From: Rhizobium sp. RM
Lineage (GTDB): Bacteria > Pseudomonadota > Alphaproteobacteria > Rhizobiales > Rhizobiaceae
Direction: 5' to 3'
Assembly (NCBI RefSeq): GCF_013390595.1
Contig: NZ_JACAWV010000002.1
Span: 248,001 to 312,000, forward strand
DNA: 64,000 nt
Shown: positions 1 through 10,780 of the stretch, in pieces
Layout: each line of letters opens with the position of its first letter
Position numbering within the stretch: position 1 is the stretch's first letter
The notes under the pieces: generated by a model
Database searches by the model: none
What the model was told of the DNA's origin: nothing
What the model saw: the letters and a program-made list of their open reading frames with translations, nothing else
Position numbers and translations under genes: made by a program

Positions 1-1
1 T

Positions 2-889
2 GGTCCCTTCGGTCTGTTCCAGTCCTTCGCCGACCTTTTGAAGTTCATTCTGAAAGAGCCGGTCATTCCGGCCGGTGCCAACAAGGCCGTATTTCTGCTG
101 GCGCCTCTGGTTGCCGTGACGCTGGCACTTGCCACTTACGCCGTTATCCCGTTTGCGGATGGCTGGGTGGTTGCCAACATCAACGTCGGCATTCTCTACA
201 TCTTCGCGATTTCCTCGCTTGAAGTGTACGGCATCATCATGGGCGGCTGGGCTTCGAACTCGAAGTACCCGTTCCTCGGCGCGCTTCGCTCCGCTGCGCA
301 GATGGTCTCTTACGAAGTGTCCATCGGTCTCGTCATCGTCACCGTTCTGCTTTGCGTCGGTTCGCTGAACCTCACGGACATCGTTCTGGCACAGCGCACC
401 GGCCTCGGCACGATGCTCGGCCTGCCGCCGTCGTTCCTCGACTGGCACTGGCTGTCGCTGTTCCCGATGTTCATCGTGTTCTTCATTTCGGGTCTTGCCG
501 AAACCAACCGTCCGCCTTTCGACCTTCCGGAAGCGGAATCGGAACTGGTCGCCGGTCACATGGTCGAATATGGCTCCACGCCGTACATGATGTTCATGCT
601 TGGCGAATATGCTGCCATCGTTCTGATCTGCTGCCTGACGACGATCCTGTTCCTCGGTGGCTGGCTGCCGATCGTGGACGTCTGGTTCTTGAACTGGGTA
701 CCGGGCATCGTCTGGTTCGCGATCAAGGGCTGCATGGTCTTCTTCATGGTCGCTCTGGTTAAGGCTTTCGTTCCGCGTTACCGCTATGACCAGCTCATGC
801 GCCTTGGCTGGAAGGTGTTCCTGCCGCTGTCGCTTGCCATGGTTGTTATTGTTGCATTCGTATTGAAGCTGACGGGGTGGGCCGGTTGA
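2..889 (+). CDS. nuoH: NADH-quinone oxidoreductase subunit H (partial, 5' end outside window)
   Basis: Membrane subunit of respiratory complex I that forms part of the ubiquinone-binding chamber. The reading frame is open from the first bases of the window ([13 protein letters not shown]...), so the apparent TTG start at 38 is an internal leucine codon and the N-terminus lies upstream. Visible are several long hydrophobic helices and the conserved [20 protein letters not shown] loop typical of NuoH/ND1, around the middle of the visible part. It ends 36 bases before nuoI, in the standard nuo order, and is surely part of one operon with the following genes. Confidence 0.97.
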   Translation, partial: GPFGLFQSFADLLKFILKEPVIPAGANKAVFLLAPLVAVTLALATYAVIPFADGWVVANINVGILYIFAISSLEVYGIIMGGWASNSKYPFLGALRSAAQMVSYEVSIGLVIVTVLLCVGSLNLTDIVLAQRTGLGTMLGLPPSFLDWHWLSLFPMFIVFFISGLAETNRPPFDLPEAESELVAGHMVEYGSTPYMMFMLGEYAAIVLICCLTTILFLGGWLPIVDVWFLNWVPGIVWFAIKGCMVFFMVALVKAFVPRYRYDQLMRLGWKVFLPLSLAMVVIVAFVLKLTGWAG

Positions 890-925
890 TGTCTGAACTC
901 CTCGCTCAAAGAACTGGAGGTTGAG

Positions 926-1417
926 ATGGCAAGCATTTCCCAAGCCGTCAATTCGCTGTTCCTCAAGGAATTCGTCGGCGCAATCTTCCTGACGATGCGT
1001 CACTTCTTCAAGCAGAAGGCGACGGTGAACTACCCGTTTGAAAAGGGTCCGGTTTCTCCGCGCTTCCGTGGCGAACACGCTCTGCGCCGTTATCCCAACG
1101 GTGAAGAACGCTGCATCGCCTGCAAGCTGTGTGAAGCGATCTGTCCTGCTCAGGCGATCACCATCGAAGCTGGTCCGCGCCGCAACGACGGTACCCGTCG
1201 TACCGTGCGCTACGACATCGACATGGTGAAGTGCATCTATTGCGGTTTCTGCCAGGAAGCATGCCCGGTCGACGCGATCGTCGAAGGTCCGAACTTCGAG
1301 TTCGCAACCGAGACCCGCGAAGAGCTGTATTTCGACAAGCAGAAGCTTCTCGACAACGGCGACCGCTGGGAGCGTGAAATCGCGCGCAACCTCGCGCTGG
1401 ATGCGCCTTATCGTTAA
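926..1417 (+). CDS. nuoI: NADH-quinone oxidoreductase subunit I
   Basis: Peripheral-arm ferredoxin-like subunit carrying the two [4Fe-4S] clusters (N6a and N6b) that pass electrons towards quinone. 163 residues, the usual length. Two cluster motifs are seen: Cys63, 66, 69, 73 ([12 protein letters not shown]) and Cys103, 106, 109, 113 ([12 protein letters not shown]). The ATG is preceded by a good ribosome binding site (GGAGG about 6 bases upstream). It lies between nuoH and nuoJ; the 140-base gap to nuoJ is the widest in this operon and holds a hairpin. Confidence 0.98.
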   Translation: MASISQAVNSLFLKEFVGAIFLTMRHFFKQKATVNYPFEKGPVSPRFRGEHALRRYPNGEERCIACKLCEAICPAQAITIEAGPRRNDGTRRTVRYDIDMVKCIYCGFCQEACPVDAIVEGPNFEFATETREELYFDKQKLLDNGDRWEREIARNLALDAPYR

Positions 1418-1472
1418 GGCGCAACCGTGTTCCGCGGAGCTTCGGCTTCGATGAACGTTGAGAGAGTAAATG

Positions 1473-1494
1473 CCTGTCCGGTGTTACCGGCAGG
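1473..1494 (+). other. Intercistronic hairpin between nuoI and nuoJ
   Basis: CCTG-T-CCGGT, loop GTT, ACCGG-CAGG: nine base pairs with one bulged T. No T-run follows, so it is not an intrinsic terminator. It may set mRNA processing or stability between the nuoI and nuoJ cistrons; this is inference. Confidence 0.4.
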
Positions 1495-1557
1495 GACAAA
1501 CGGGTGAGGGGACCGAGGAGGTCTTCTCTGCCCGGATGAGGACGAGAAGGCACCAAC

Positions 1558-2172
1558 ATGGGTCTGCACGCTATATTCTTTTACATATTCGCTTTCGTCG
1601 CGGTGGCGTCGGCGTTTCTGGTCATCGCATCGAAGAACCCGGTTCACTCGGTTCTCTTCCTGATCCTGACCTTCTTCAACGCGGCTGCGCTGTTCCTGCT
1701 GACGGGAGCCGAGTTTCTCGGCATGATCCTGCTGGTTGTTTATGTCGGCGCCGTGGCGGTGCTCTTCCTCTTCGTCGTCATGATGCTGGATGTCGATTTC
1801 GCCGAACTTCGCTCGGGCGTGCTGCAATATGCACCTGTTGGTGCGTTGATCGGTCTTATCCTCGCGGCAGAGCTGATCGTCGTCATCGGCGGCAGCATGT
1901 TGTCGCCGCAGGCGGCCAAGTCGATCACCATGCCGATCCCGCCTGTCACTGAGCGCACCAACACGGCAGCTCTCGGCGACGTTCTCTATACAAACTACGT
2001 CTACTTCTTCCAGCTCGCGGGTCTCGTGCTGCTGGTCGCCATGATCGGCGCGATCGTGCTGACGCTGCGTCACCGCACCGACATCAAGCGGCAGGACATC
2101 TCCACCCAGGTCGGACGTGACCCCAAGACCGCCGTTACGACGGTCAAGGTCAAGCCGGGCCAGGGTATCTGA
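1558..2172 (+). CDS. nuoJ: NADH-quinone oxidoreductase subunit J
   Basis: Membrane-arm subunit of complex I (ND6-like). 204 residues with five hydrophobic helices; the conserved stretch ending in [15 protein letters not shown], with the pi-bulge helix of ND6/NuoJ, is present around residues 60-80. The C-terminal 30 residues are polar and basic. Start ATG at 1558 has an AGAAGG sequence about 9 bases upstream. It is followed by nuoK after 28 bases. Confidence 0.97.
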   Translation: MGLHAIFFYIFAFVAVASAFLVIASKNPVHSVLFLILTFFNAAALFLLTGAEFLGMILLVVYVGAVAVLFLFVVMMLDVDFAELRSGVLQYAPVGALIGLILAAELIVVIGGSMLSPQAAKSITMPIPPVTERTNTAALGDVLYTNYVYFFQLAGLVLLVAMIGAIVLTLRHRTDIKRQDISTQVGRDPKTAVTTVKVKPGQGI

Positions 2173-2200
2173 GGCGCGAACGGATCTAAGGAATATTAGA

Positions 2201-2509
2201 ATGGAAATCGGTCTTTCCCACTACCTGACGGTCAGCGCGATCCTCTTCACGATCGGCGTCTTCGGTATCTTCCTCAACCGGAAGAACGTCATCGTCATCC
2301 TCATGTCGATCGAACTCATCCTGCTTGCGGTCAACCTCAACATGGTGGCGTTCTCGTCCTTCCTGAACGACATCGTCGGCCAGGTCTTTGCGTTGTTCAT
2401 CCTGACCGTCGCTGCTGCCGAAGCGGCCATCGGTCTTGCAATACTCGTTGTCTTCTACCGCAACCGTGGATCGATCGCGGTGGAAGACGTCAATATGATG
2501 AAGGGCTGA
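2201..2509 (+). CDS. nuoK: NADH-quinone oxidoreductase subunit K
   Basis: Small proton-path subunit of complex I (ND4L-like), 102 residues, the standard length, with three transmembrane helices. The start at ATG 2201 ([12 protein letters not shown]) is chosen because it gives the family N-terminus; an in-frame upstream extension to 2117 would overlap nuoJ and has no family support. The conserved membrane glutamates in [12 protein letters not shown] and [11 protein letters not shown] are visible. It ends 7 bases before nuoL. Confidence 0.98.
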   Translation: MEIGLSHYLTVSAILFTIGVFGIFLNRKNVIVILMSIELILLAVNLNMVAFSSFLNDIVGQVFALFILTVAAAEAAIGLAILVVFYRNRGSIAVEDVNMMKG

Positions 2510-2516
2510 TAAGGCT

Positions 2517-4517
2517 ATGATCTACAAGGCTATCGTCTTTCTTCCGCTGATCGGCTTCCTGATCGCTGGCCTGTTTGGCCGCTCGATCGGTGCCAAGGCC
2601 TCGGAATATGTCACCACCGGTCTGATGATCGTGGTCGCGGTCCTGTCTTGGATCGTGTTTGTGAATGTCGCGCTTCTCGGCCACGGTGAGGGCGGCGAAA
2701 TCATCAAGGTCAGCGTCATGCGCTGGATTCAGTCCGGCGGCATCGATGTCGAGTGGGCGTTCCGTATCGACACGCTGACGGCTGTCATGTTCGTCGTGGT
2801 CAACACGGTGTCCTGTCTCGTGCACCTGTATTCGATCGGATACATGCACCACGATCCGCATCGTCCGCGCTTCTTCGCATACCTGTCGCTCTTCACCTTT
2901 GCGATGTTGATGCTCATCACCTCCGACAACCTGCTGCAGATGTTCTTCGGCTGGGAAGGCGTGGGTCTGGCGTCCTACCTTCTGATCGGTTTCTGGTTCA
3001 AGAAGCCGTCCGCATCGGCTGCGGCCATGAAGGCGTTCATCGTCAACCGCGTTGGTGACTTTGGCTTCATCCTCGGCATTTCCGGCGTCTTCGTTCTGTT
3101 CGGCTCGATCAACTTCGAAACGATCTTTGCTGCCGCCTCGACCTATCTGCCGGCTGAAGGCGCTGCGTCCACCGACGCCGTCATCAACCTGTTCGGCATG
3201 AGCCTCGACAAGGGCCACGCCATCACCGCAGTCTGCCTGCTGCTGTTCATGGGCTCCATGGGTAAGTCGGCGCAGTTCCTGCTGCACACCTGGCTCCCGG
3301 ACGCCATGGAAGGCCCGACGCCGGTTTCGGCGCTCATTCACGCCGCAACCATGGTGACCGCCGGTGTCTTCCTCGTGGCACGCATGTCGCCGCTGTTCGA
3401 ACTGTCGCCGGATGCATTGACCTTCGTTACGCTGATCGGTGCGATCACGGCGTTCTTCGCCGCGACTGTCGGTCTGGTTCAGAACGACATCAAGCGCGTC
3501 ATCGCTTACTCGACCTGCTCGCAGCTCGGTTACATGTTCGTGGCGCTTGGCGTTGGTGCTTATGGTGCGGCCGTGTTCCACCTGTTCACGCACGCCTTCT
3601 TCAAGGCTCTGCTGTTCTTGTGCGCCGGTTCCGTCATCCACGCCGTCGATGGCGAGCAGGACATGCGTTACATGGGCGGCCTGCGTAAGCACATCCCGGT
3701 CACCTTCTGGACGATGACTGTCGGTACGCTCGCGCTGACCGGTGTTGGTATCCCCGGCACGTCCATCGGCTTCGCTGGCTTCTTCTCCAAGGACGCCATC
3801 ATCGAATCGGCATTTGCCTCGCATTCGAGCCTTGGCGGTTTCGCCTTCACGCTTCTCGTCATCGCTGCACTGTTCACCAGCTTCTATTCCTGGCGCCTGG
3901 CGTTCATGACCTTCTTCGGCAAGCCGCGCGCTTCCGCAGATGTCATGCACCATGTCCATGAATCGCCGATGGTGATGCTGCTGCCGCTGTTCATCCTGAC
4001 CGCTGGCGCACTGTTTGCTGGTGTCGGCTTCGTCGAATATTTCTTCGGCCATCACTATGAGGAATTCTGGAAGGGTGCGCTGTTCACCGGTCCTGAAAAC
4101 CACATCGTGCATGAGTTCCACAATGTTCCGAAGTGGGTGAAGTGGAGCCCGTTCGCAGCCATGGCTCTTGGTTTCGTGACGGCATGGTACATGTACATCA
4201 AGTCGCCGGAGACGCCGAAGCGTCTGGCCGAGACCCATCGTGGCCTGTACCAGTTCCTTCTCAACAAATGGTACTTCGATGAACTCTATGACTTCCTCTT
4301 CGTCCGTTCGGCGAAGGCACTCGGCCGCTTCCTGTGGAAGAAGGGCGACGTGGCGGTCATCGATCATTACGGTCCGAACGGTATTGCAGCGCGTGTGGTT
4401 GATGTGACCAACCGCATGGTCCGCCTGCAGTCCGGCTACCTTTATCATTATGCCTTTGCGATGCTGATCGGCATCGCGGCGCTTGTCACCTGGATGATGC
4501 TCGGGAGTGCCTTCTGA
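2517..4517 (+). CDS. nuoL: NADH-quinone oxidoreductase subunit L
   Basis: Distal antiporter-like proton-pumping subunit of complex I (ND5). 666 residues with about 16 membrane helices and the long C-terminal lateral-helix region. Family motifs include [18 protein letters not shown] (about residues 141-158), the lysine-bearing helix [23 protein letters not shown] split over residues 245-265, and [12 protein letters not shown]-like [13 protein letters not shown]. Its TGA stop overlaps the nuoM ATG by one base (TGATG), implying translational coupling. Confidence 0.98.
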   Translation: MIYKAIVFLPLIGFLIAGLFGRSIGAKASEYVTTGLMIVVAVLSWIVFVNVALLGHGEGGEIIKVSVMRWIQSGGIDVEWAFRIDTLTAVMFVVVNTVSCLVHLYSIGYMHHDPHRPRFFAYLSLFTFAMLMLITSDNLLQMFFGWEGVGLASYLLIGFWFKKPSASAAAMKAFIVNRVGDFGFILGISGVFVLFGSINFETIFAAASTYLPAEGAASTDAVINLFGMSLDKGHAITAVCLLLFMGSMGKSAQFLLHTWLPDAMEGPTPVSALIHAATMVTAGVFLVARMSPLFELSPDALTFVTLIGAITAFFAATVGLVQNDIKRVIAYSTCSQLGYMFVALGVGAYGAAVFHLFTHAFFKALLFLCAGSVIHAVDGEQDMRYMGGLRKHIPVTFWTMTVGTLALTGVGIPGTSIGFAGFFSKDAIIESAFASHSSLGGFAFTLLVIAALFTSFYSWRLAFMTFFGKPRASADVMHHVHESPMVMLLPLFILTAGALFAGVGFVEYFFGHHYEEFWKGALFTGPENHIVHEFHNVPKWVKWSPFAAMALGFVTAWYMYIKSPETPKRLAETHRGLYQFLLNKWYFDELYDFLFVRSAKALGRFLWKKGDVAVIDHYGPNGIAARVVDVTNRMVRLQSGYLYHYAFAMLIGIAALVTWMMLGSAF

Positions 4518-6028
4518 TGACCGATTGGCCCATTCTTTCAACGGTCACGTTCCTGCCGCTGGTCGGCGTGGTGCTGCTGCTGCTCACCAACGAGAACGGT
4601 CCTTACGGTCGCCGCAACATTCTCAATGTTTCGCTGCTGACGACCGTGTTCACCTTCATCGTTTCGCTGTTCGTCTGGATCGGGTTCGACAATTCGAACC
4701 CGGGCTTCCAGATGGTCGAGAAGCATGACTGGTTCGGCAACATTGCCTCCTACCACCTCGGCGTCGATGGCATCTCCATGCTGTTCGTCATCCTCACCAC
4801 CTTCCTCATGCCGTTCTGCGTGCTGGCAAGCTGGGATTCGGTTGAAAAGCGCATCAAGGAATACATGATCGCCTTCCTTCTTCTGGAAGTCGTCATGATC
4901 GGCGTGTTCGTCGCGCTCGACACCGTTCTCTTCTACGTCTTCTTCGAAGCAACGCTGATCCCGATGTTTGTCATCATCGGCGTGTGGGGCGGCAAGGATC
5001 GTGTTTACGCATCCTACAAGTTCTTCCTCTACACGCTGCTCGGTTCGGTTCTGACGATGCTCGCCATCATGGCGATGTACTGGCAGGCCGGCACGACCGA
5101 CATCACCGAGTTGCTGAAATACGGCTTCCCGGCCGGTATGCAGACCTGGCTGTGGCTGGCGTGCTTTGCAGCCTTCGCGGTGAAGATGCCGATGTGGCCT
5201 GTCCACACCTGGCTTCCGGATGCGCACGTTCAGGCTCCGACCGCTGGTTCGGTCATCCTGGCTGGCGTCATGCTAAAGCTCGGCGGTTACGGTTTCATCC
5301 GTTTCTCGCTCGCCATGTTCCCGTTGGCATCGGACTATTTCGCGCCGTTCGTCTTCACCCTGTCGGTTCTCGCCATCATCTACACCTCGCTGGTCGCGAT
5401 GATGCAGGACGACATCAAGAAGCTGATCGCCTACTCCTCCGTTGCCCACATGGGTTACGTGACCATGGGTATCTTTGCCGCCAACGTTCAGGGCGTGCAG
5501 GGTGCGATCTTCCAGATGCTGTCGCACGGCATCGTCTCCGGCGCGCTCTTCCTTTGCGTCGGCGTCGTCTATGATCGTCTGCATACCCGTGAAATCGCTG
5601 CTTACGGCGGTCTCGTGAACAACATGCCGAAATACGCCGTGGCATTCATGATCTTCACCATGGCCAATGTCGGTCTTCCGGGTACGTCTGGCTTCATCGG
5701 CGAGTTCCTGACGCTGGTCGGCGTGTTCCGCGCCAACACCTGGGTTGCTCTCTTCGCGGCAACCGGCGTCATCCTTTCGGCCGCCTATGCGCTGTGGCTC
5801 TACCGCCGCGTCATTTTCGGTGCGCTCGAGAAGGAAAGCCTGAAGTCGATGCTCGATCTGTCGACCCGCGAAAAGGTCATCCTTTATCCGCTGGTTGTCC
5901 TGACGATCTTCTTCGGCGTCTACCCGGCTCCGGTGTTCGATGCGACGGCTGCATCGGTTGATCTTCTGGTAAACAACTATACGGCTGCATTGCAGGCGGC
6001 GCAGAACGTTGCGCTCTCTATGAATTGA
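4517..6028 (+). CDS. nuoM: NADH-quinone oxidoreductase subunit M
   Basis: Antiporter-like proton-pumping subunit of complex I (ND4). 503 residues and about 14 membrane helices. Family signatures include a membrane Glu in [11 protein letters not shown], the Lys in [19 protein letters not shown] and [15 protein letters not shown]. It starts within the nuoL stop codon and is followed by nuoN after a short gap. Confidence 0.98.
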   Translation: MTDWPILSTVTFLPLVGVVLLLLTNENGPYGRRNILNVSLLTTVFTFIVSLFVWIGFDNSNPGFQMVEKHDWFGNIASYHLGVDGISMLFVILTTFLMPFCVLASWDSVEKRIKEYMIAFLLLEVVMIGVFVALDTVLFYVFFEATLIPMFVIIGVWGGKDRVYASYKFFLYTLLGSVLTMLAIMAMYWQAGTTDITELLKYGFPAGMQTWLWLACFAAFAVKMPMWPVHTWLPDAHVQAPTAGSVILAGVMLKLGGYGFIRFSLAMFPLASDYFAPFVFTLSVLAIIYTSLVAMMQDDIKKLIAYSSVAHMGYVTMGIFAANVQGVQGAIFQMLSHGIVSGALFLCVGVVYDRLHTREIAAYGGLVNNMPKYAVAFMIFTMANVGLPGTSGFIGEFLTLVGVFRANTWVALFAATGVILSAAYALWLYRRVIFGALEKESLKSMLDLSTREKVILYPLVVLTIFFGVYPAPVFDATAASVDLLVNNYTAALQAAQNVALSMN

Positions 6029-6046
6029 CGACAGGACCCGTTGGAC

Positions 6047-7489
6047 ATGACCGCTGAAATTCTTTTTGCCAGTCTGCACATCGCGACGCCCGAGCTGATC
6101 CTTGCGGTCGGCGCGCTGGCGCTGCTCATGATTGGCGTCTTCTCGGGCGACAAGTCGACGACGACGGTCACGGGCCTTTCCGTGGCGCTGCTTCTTGTCG
6201 TCGGTCTCTGGATCGTCTTCGCTCCCGCTTCGGGACTGGCCTTCGGCGGCGTTTACGTCGCCGATGCCTTCGGCAACTTCATGAAGGTTCTGGCGTTGAT
6301 CGGTTCGATCACCGCGATGATCCTTTCTGTCGGCCAAAGCCGTTTCGAGCCGATCGGCCGTTTCGAATATCCGGTCCTGCTGGTGCTGGCGACGCTCGGC
6401 ATCCTGCTGATGATTTCGGCCAACAACATGATCTCGCTCTACATGGCGCTGGAGCTGCAGTCGCTGGCTCTCTACGTCATCTGCGCGATCAACCGCGAAA
6501 GCCTCCGTTCGACCGAAGCCGGTCTGAAGTACTTCGTTCTTGGTGCACTGTCCTCCGGTATGCTGCTTTATGGCATGTCTCTGGTTTACGGTTTCACCGG
6601 CAACACCGGCTTTGCAGAAATCGCTCAGGTTCTGACGGCTGAAACCCGTTCGCTCGGCCTCGTCTTCGGTCTGGTCTTCGTTCTCGCCGGTCTGGCGTTC
6701 AAGATCTCGGCTGTTCCGTTCCACATGTGGACGCCGGATGTTTACGAAGGTGCACCGACCCCGGTTACGGCATTCCTTGCCGCTGCTCCGAAGATCGGCG
6801 CCATGGCAATTCTCGTGCGCATCGTCGTTGAAGCCTTCCAGCCGGTATTTGCCGACTGGCAGCAGATCGTCGTGTTCATCTCGATTGCTTCGATGCTGCT
6901 CGGCTCCTTCGCAGCGATCGGTCAGAAGAACATCAAGCGCCTGATGGCTTATTCCTCCATCGGTCACATGGGTTACGCGCTGGTTGGCCTAGCCGCCGGC
7001 ACGGAGGCAGGCGTTTCCGGCGTCATCCTCTACATGACCATCTACATGGTCATGACGCTCGGCACGTTCGCCTGCATTCTTGCCATGCGTCGCAAGGAAA
7101 TCGGCAATGTTGAAAATGTCGAGGATCTGGCTGGTCTGTCTTCAACCAACCCCTTCATGGCGGTAGTGCTGACCATTCTGATGTTCTCGCTCGCAGGCAT
7201 TCCGCCGCTGGCCGGCTTCTTCGGCAAGTATTACGTCTTCCTCGCTGCCATCGAAGCCAAGCTCTATGCGCTTGCCATCATCGGTGTCATCGGTTCGGTT
7301 GTCGGCGCGTACTACTATATCCGCGTCGTCAAGGTGATGTGGTTCGACGAAGCCAAGGATAGCTTCGACCGTCCTGCTGGCGAACTGAAGATCGTTTATG
7401 CCTTCTCCGGTATCTTCGTTCTCGGCTTCATCCTGTTTGGTGGCGCCCTGGGCAACGCGGTTACCGCCGCAGCAAAGACGTTCTTTTGA
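6047..7489 (+). CDS. nuoN: NADH-quinone oxidoreductase subunit N
   Basis: Third antiporter-like subunit of complex I (ND2), about 480 residues with 14 helices. Motifs include [13 protein letters not shown], the Lys helix [20 protein letters not shown] and [15 protein letters not shown]. An in-frame TTG at 6041 is possible; ATG 6047 is preferred because AGGA at 6033-6036 is then ten bases upstream, a normal spacing. It is the last nuo gene; its stop overlaps a possible start of birA. Confidence 0.96.
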   Translation: MTAEILFASLHIATPELILAVGALALLMIGVFSGDKSTTTVTGLSVALLLVVGLWIVFAPASGLAFGGVYVADAFGNFMKVLALIGSITAMILSVGQSRFEPIGRFEYPVLLVLATLGILLMISANNMISLYMALELQSLALYVICAINRESLRSTEAGLKYFVLGALSSGMLLYGMSLVYGFTGNTGFAEIAQVLTAETRSLGLVFGLVFVLAGLAFKISAVPFHMWTPDVYEGAPTPVTAFLAAAPKIGAMAILVRIVVEAFQPVFADWQQIVVFISIASMLLGSFAAIGQKNIKRLMAYSSIGHMGYALVGLAAGTEAGVSGVILYMTIYMVMTLGTFACILAMRRKEIGNVENVEDLAGLSSTNPFMAVVLTILMFSLAGIPPLAGFFGKYYVFLAAIEAKLYALAIIGVIGSVVGAYYYIRVVKVMWFDEAKDSFDRPAGELKIVYAFSGIFVLGFILFGGALGNAVTAAAKTFF

Positions 7490-8256
7490 TTGATACGCTG
7501 AAAAACACGGGCCGGATGTCGATCGACGACTTCCGGCACGAGGCGATGGCGGAAACGCCATCGACCAACATCGAATGTTTTGCCCGTGCGCGGGCAGGGG
7601 ACAGCGGCAACCTCTGGGTTACCGCATCCCGCCAGACTGGTGGCAAGGGCCGCCGTGGCAGGCCTTGGGTTTCGGAACCCGGCAATCTCTACGCATCGCT
7701 TCTCCTCATCGATCCCGCGCCGATGGAGCATGTCGGCTCCCTGCCGCTCGCTTTCGCGCTGGCCGTATATCGCGCCGTTCGCTCTGTTCTGCCCACCGGC
7801 GGTGCGCCGCTCGAAATCAAGTGGCCGAACGACATCCTGATTGGCCGCAACAAGACCTGCGGTATTCTGATGGAAGCGGAAATTCTCCCCGATGGTCGCC
7901 GTGCGGTGGTGATCGGCATCGGGATCAATATCGCCCACAAACCCGATAATCCGCATTACCCTGTTACCATGCTGTCCGAGCATGGCGCTGCCTGCTCGCC
8001 GGACGAGCTCTTTGCGCATCTGTTTCGTGAGACGGCAGAGGTGTTGCAGGCCTGGGATCAGGGCAAAGGTGTCGCAGAAGTCATGACAGGCTGGCGCGCT
8101 GCCGCCTGTGGTATTGGTGAACGCATCACCGTGAATTTCCCGGACCGGTCTGTCGGCGGGCGTTTCGTCGGGATCGACGATCACGGTTATCTCTTGCTGG
8201 ATGAGGACGATGGCCCAAGACGGGCAATTGCCGCCGGCGACGTATTTTTCGGGTAA
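7486..8256 (+). CDS. birA: Biotin--[acetyl-CoA-carboxylase] ligase
   Basis: Attaches biotin via biotinyl-AMP to the lysine of AccB (accB is at 53221-53709 in this window). 256 residues if started at TTG 7486, or 246 from ATG 7516; neither has a clear ribosome binding site and TTG 7486 would overlap the nuoN stop. The protein is catalytic domain only: it has no N-terminal winged helix, so it should not be a biotin-operon repressor as in E. coli. The biotinyl-AMP loop [19 protein letters not shown] (about residues 45-63) and IKWPNDI are visible, with the C-terminal SH3-like BPL_C domain. The birA position directly after nuoN is common in Rhizobiales. Confidence 0.95.
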   Translation: MIDTLKNTGRMSIDDFRHEAMAETPSTNIECFARARAGDSGNLWVTASRQTGGKGRRGRPWVSEPGNLYASLLLIDPAPMEHVGSLPLAFALAVYRAVRSVLPTGGAPLEIKWPNDILIGRNKTCGILMEAEILPDGRRAVVIGIGINIAHKPDNPHYPVTMLSEHGAACSPDELFAHLFRETAEVLQAWDQGKGVAEVMTGWRAAACGIGERITVNFPDRSVGGRFVGIDDHGYLLLDEDDGPRRAIAAGDVFFG

Positions 8257-8308
8257 GTGCCACGCGCTGCAACGGACGCGCCGTGCCTGCCCAAAAGGTT
8301 TGGAGTAC

Positions 8309-8332
8309 CCCTGCTGCTCATGAAAAGCAGGG
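8309..8332 (+). repeat. Hairpin between birA and rnj
   Basis: CCCTGCT at 8309-8315 pairs with AGCAGGG at 8326-8332 with a ten-base loop. No T-run follows. The 202-base gap between birA and rnj otherwise shows no gene I can support. Confidence 0.35.
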
Positions 8333-8458
8333 CGTCAGACCGGTTCCGCATCGGCCCGGTTGTCCTGACGCTTGATATGTCCGATGCTTTGACAATGGAT
8401 ACCGGGTTGCAGCCAGCCGCTGCGGCCCGCATGCCGTTATGAATGGACAAGAACAACA

Positions 8459-10126
8459 ATGGCTACACAGGACGAACTCGTTTTCCTGCCGCTCGGCGGG
8501 GTCGGTGAAATCGGCATGAATCTGGCGCTTTACGGTTATGGACCGGCAAGCAAGCGCCAGTGGATCATGGTCGATTGCGGCGTTACCTTCGCCGGTCCCG
8601 ATCTGCCGGGCGTCGATCTGGTGCTTCCCGATATCAGCTACATCGAGCAGCAGAAGAAAAACCTCAAGGGCATCATCATCACCCACGCCCACGAGGACCA
8701 CTACGGCGCTCTGAACGACCTCTGGCCCGGCCTCAACGTGCCGGTCTATGCATCCGGCTTCACCGCCGGCATGCTCGAGGCTAAGCGCAACTATGAGGGT
8801 ACACGCGCCGAAATTCCGATCACGCCGTTCAAGGCGGGCGACCGTATCAATGTCGGTCCGTTCGAAATCGAGGCTGTCGGCGTCAATCACTCTATTCCCG
8901 AGCCGATGTCGCTGGTCATCCGTACGCCGCTCGGCAATGTCATCCACACCGGTGACTGGAAGATCGACGAAGCGCCATCACTCGGGCCGTTGACGGACGA
9001 GGCACGGTTCCGCGCCATTGGTGAAGAAGGTGTCCTGGCGCTGCTTTGCGACAGCACCAACTCGGTTCGCGATGGTGTTTCGCCCTCCGAACATGAGGTG
9101 TCCGAAGGTTTGCGGCAGATCATCGAAAATGCCGAAGGACGTGTGGCTGTTACCACCTTCTCCTCCAACGTCGGCCGTATCCGTTCCATCGCCCAGGCGG
9201 CGGAGGCCGCAGGCCGCGAGGTGCTGCTGCTCGGCTCGTCCCTGAAGCGCGTCGTCAATGTCTCGCAGGACCTCGGCATCATGGAAGGCATCAAGCCATT
9301 CCTGGCCGAAGATGAGTACGGTTATATTCCGCGCGACAAGGTCGTGCTGATCCTGACCGGATCGCAGGGCGAACCGCGTGCCGCGCTTGCCAAGCTTTCT
9401 CGTGATGAAATGCGCAATGTCGCGCTTGCGTCTGGTGACACGGTCGTCTTTTCGTCCCGCGCCATTCCTGGCAATGAAAAGGCAATCATCGATATCAAAA
9501 ACGGCCTGATCGAGCAGGGCATCCATATCGTGACCGATAACGAGGCGCTCGTGCACGTTTCCGGCCACCCGCGCCGCAACGAACTGCTGCGCATGTACGA
9601 ATGGACCAAGCCGCAGATCGTCGTTCCGGTGCATGGCGAAGCCGCTCACCTGGTCGCCCAGAAGGAGCTTGCCGAGCAGGCTGGTATTCCGCAGGTACCG
9701 AAGGTCCGCAACGGCAACATTCTCCGCCTTGCGCCGGGTCCTGCAGAGGTCATCGACGATGCGCCGCATGGCCGTGTCTTCAAAGATGGCAAACTGATCG
9801 GCGACATGGACGAAATGGGCATAAGCGACCGCCGCAAGCTCTCCTTCGCTGGTCACGTCTCCGTCAATGTCGTGCTGGACAGCCGGTTCGATTTCATGGG
9901 AGACCCCGATGTCGTGCCGTTCGGCCTGCCGGAGTTCGATGACGAAGGCGAGGACATGGAAGACACGCTGTACGACGCCGTTCTCGGCGCCGTTGAAAGC
10001 ATTCCGCGTGCCCGTCGCAAAGATCTCGAAATGGTACGCGAAGCGGTGCGTCGCGCCGTTCGTGCTGCGGCAAATCAGGCCTGGGGCAAAAAGCCGATCG
10101 TTACGGTCTTCCTCACAAAAGTCTGA
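8459..10126 (+). CDS. rnj: Ribonuclease J
   Basis: Metallo-beta-lactamase fold 5'-exonuclease/endonuclease for mRNA decay and rRNA maturation. 555 residues, the family length. The zinc site HAHEDH is at residues 76-81; a second metal region VNHSIPEP and the beta-CASP motif region with VSGHPRRNELLRMYEW follow, then the C-terminal domain. The N-terminus ELVFLPLGGVGEIGMN is diagnostic for RNase J. The ribosome binding site is weak (AACAACA before the ATG). This genome also encodes RNase E (57957-60854) and RNase R. Confidence 0.95.
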   Translation: MATQDELVFLPLGGVGEIGMNLALYGYGPASKRQWIMVDCGVTFAGPDLPGVDLVLPDISYIEQQKKNLKGIIITHAHEDHYGALNDLWPGLNVPVYASGFTAGMLEAKRNYEGTRAEIPITPFKAGDRINVGPFEIEAVGVNHSIPEPMSLVIRTPLGNVIHTGDWKIDEAPSLGPLTDEARFRAIGEEGVLALLCDSTNSVRDGVSPSEHEVSEGLRQIIENAEGRVAVTTFSSNVGRIRSIAQAAEAAGREVLLLGSSLKRVVNVSQDLGIMEGIKPFLAEDEYGYIPRDKVVLILTGSQGEPRAALAKLSRDEMRNVALASGDTVVFSSRAIPGNEKAIIDIKNGLIEQGIHIVTDNEALVHVSGHPRRNELLRMYEWTKPQIVVPVHGEAAHLVAQKELAEQAGIPQVPKVRNGNILRLAPGPAEVIDDAPHGRVFKDGKLIGDMDEMGISDRRKLSFAGHVSVNVVLDSRFDFMGDPDVVPFGLPEFDDEGEDMEDTLYDAVLGAVESIPRARRKDLEMVREAVRRAVRAAANQAWGKKPIVTVFLTKV

Positions 10127-10184
10127 TCGGCATACCACGTTGGTGGGCAGGCTCCGTAACCGGGGCTTGCGAAAGAATGAGGTT

Positions 10185-10249
10185 GCATTCCGGTTTCCCG
10201 GTGAATGCGCTACAAGGATAAGCGGGATCAAACGCCGATTTGATCCCGC
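10185..10249. repeat. Two adjacent palindromes in the rnj-DUF1467 gap
   Basis: First hairpin: GCATTC-CGG (10185-10193), loop TTTC, CCG-GT-GAATGC (10198-10208). Second: GCGGGATCAAA (10222-10232), loop CGCCGA, TTTGATCCCGC (10239-10249), eleven perfect pairs. No T-runs follow, so they are not typical terminators. The pair resembles a short intergenic palindromic element. They fill a gap of 234 bases with no coding frame. Confidence 0.5.
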
Positions 10250-10360
10250 AGCACGTCGCGCAGAGCGGTGGTTTTGCGATAAACATATGCGCCAAAGAAA
10301 AATAGCGCGGCGCCGTTACCGTTTTCGGTTCCCGCCGTTTCGAAGTCTGGGAGGATATTC

Positions 10361-10630
10361 GTGCAGTGGCTTTCGGTTTTTGCCGTCTATTTCATCGTCT
10401 GGTGGACGGTTCTTTTCGTCGTTTTGCCGATTGGCCTGCGCACGCAGGCAGAAGATGGTGACGTTGCGCTCGGCACGGTCGCCAGCGCGCCAGCAAAATT
10501 CAGGGGGCTGCGCGTGCTGTTGATGACGACGGCGATTTCGGCATTTGTCTGCGGCATCTGGTACGGCGCATCCTGGTGGTTTGGTTTTACCCTGGATGAT
10601 TTGCCACGCATCGTACCAGTCTACGACTGA
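10361..10630 (+). CDS. DUF1467 family small membrane protein
   Basis: 89 residues with two predicted membrane helices (about residues 4-24 and 53-73). Starts at GTG 10361 behind a strong GGAGGA site. Matches the DUF1467 family of alphaproteobacteria: N-terminal helix with WWTVLFVVLPIGLRTQAE and a C-terminal DLPRIVPVYD tail. Function is unknown. In other Rhizobiales I recall a methylmalonyl-CoA epimerase gene between rnj and this gene; it is absent here. Confidence 0.85.
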   Translation: MQWLSVFAVYFIVWWTVLFVVLPIGLRTQAEDGDVALGTVASAPAKFRGLRVLLMTTAISAFVCGIWYGASWWFGFTLDDLPRIVPVYD

Positions 10631-10750
10631 AACCTGTCATATGGCTGTCATGAGTCTGGTGCTAGGAGGGTCGCCAAACTCGTTCGGTTGACAATCACAA
10701 TTTTACCGGATTGATGAAACGCAATTTTGCGTTGTTTTGAAAAAAGCAAA

Positions 10751-10780
10751 AAAAAACAAGGCATTTCAGCCTTGTTTTTT
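10751..10780. terminator. Bidirectional intrinsic terminator after the nuo-rnj-DUF1467 cluster
   Basis: Perfect 12-base arms AAAAAACAAGGC (10751-10762) and GCCTTGTTTTTT (10769-10780) with loop ATTTCA. The T-run lies inside the 3' arm, typical of a strong intrinsic terminator. Confidence 0.9.

Noticed and set aside
2490-4541. 683-codon open frame opposite nuoL
   Set aside because: Antisense shadow of a strongly conserved membrane protein gene; composition (His, Glu, Asp, Gln rich) is the usual artefact of high-GC codon bias.
5273-6967. Long minus-strand frame opposite nuoM/nuoN
   Set aside because: Same kind of artefact; no family features and both plus-strand genes are certain.
8257-8442. 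61-codon frame between birA and rnj
   Set aside because: No proper start or ribosome binding site, spans a hairpin, no known family.
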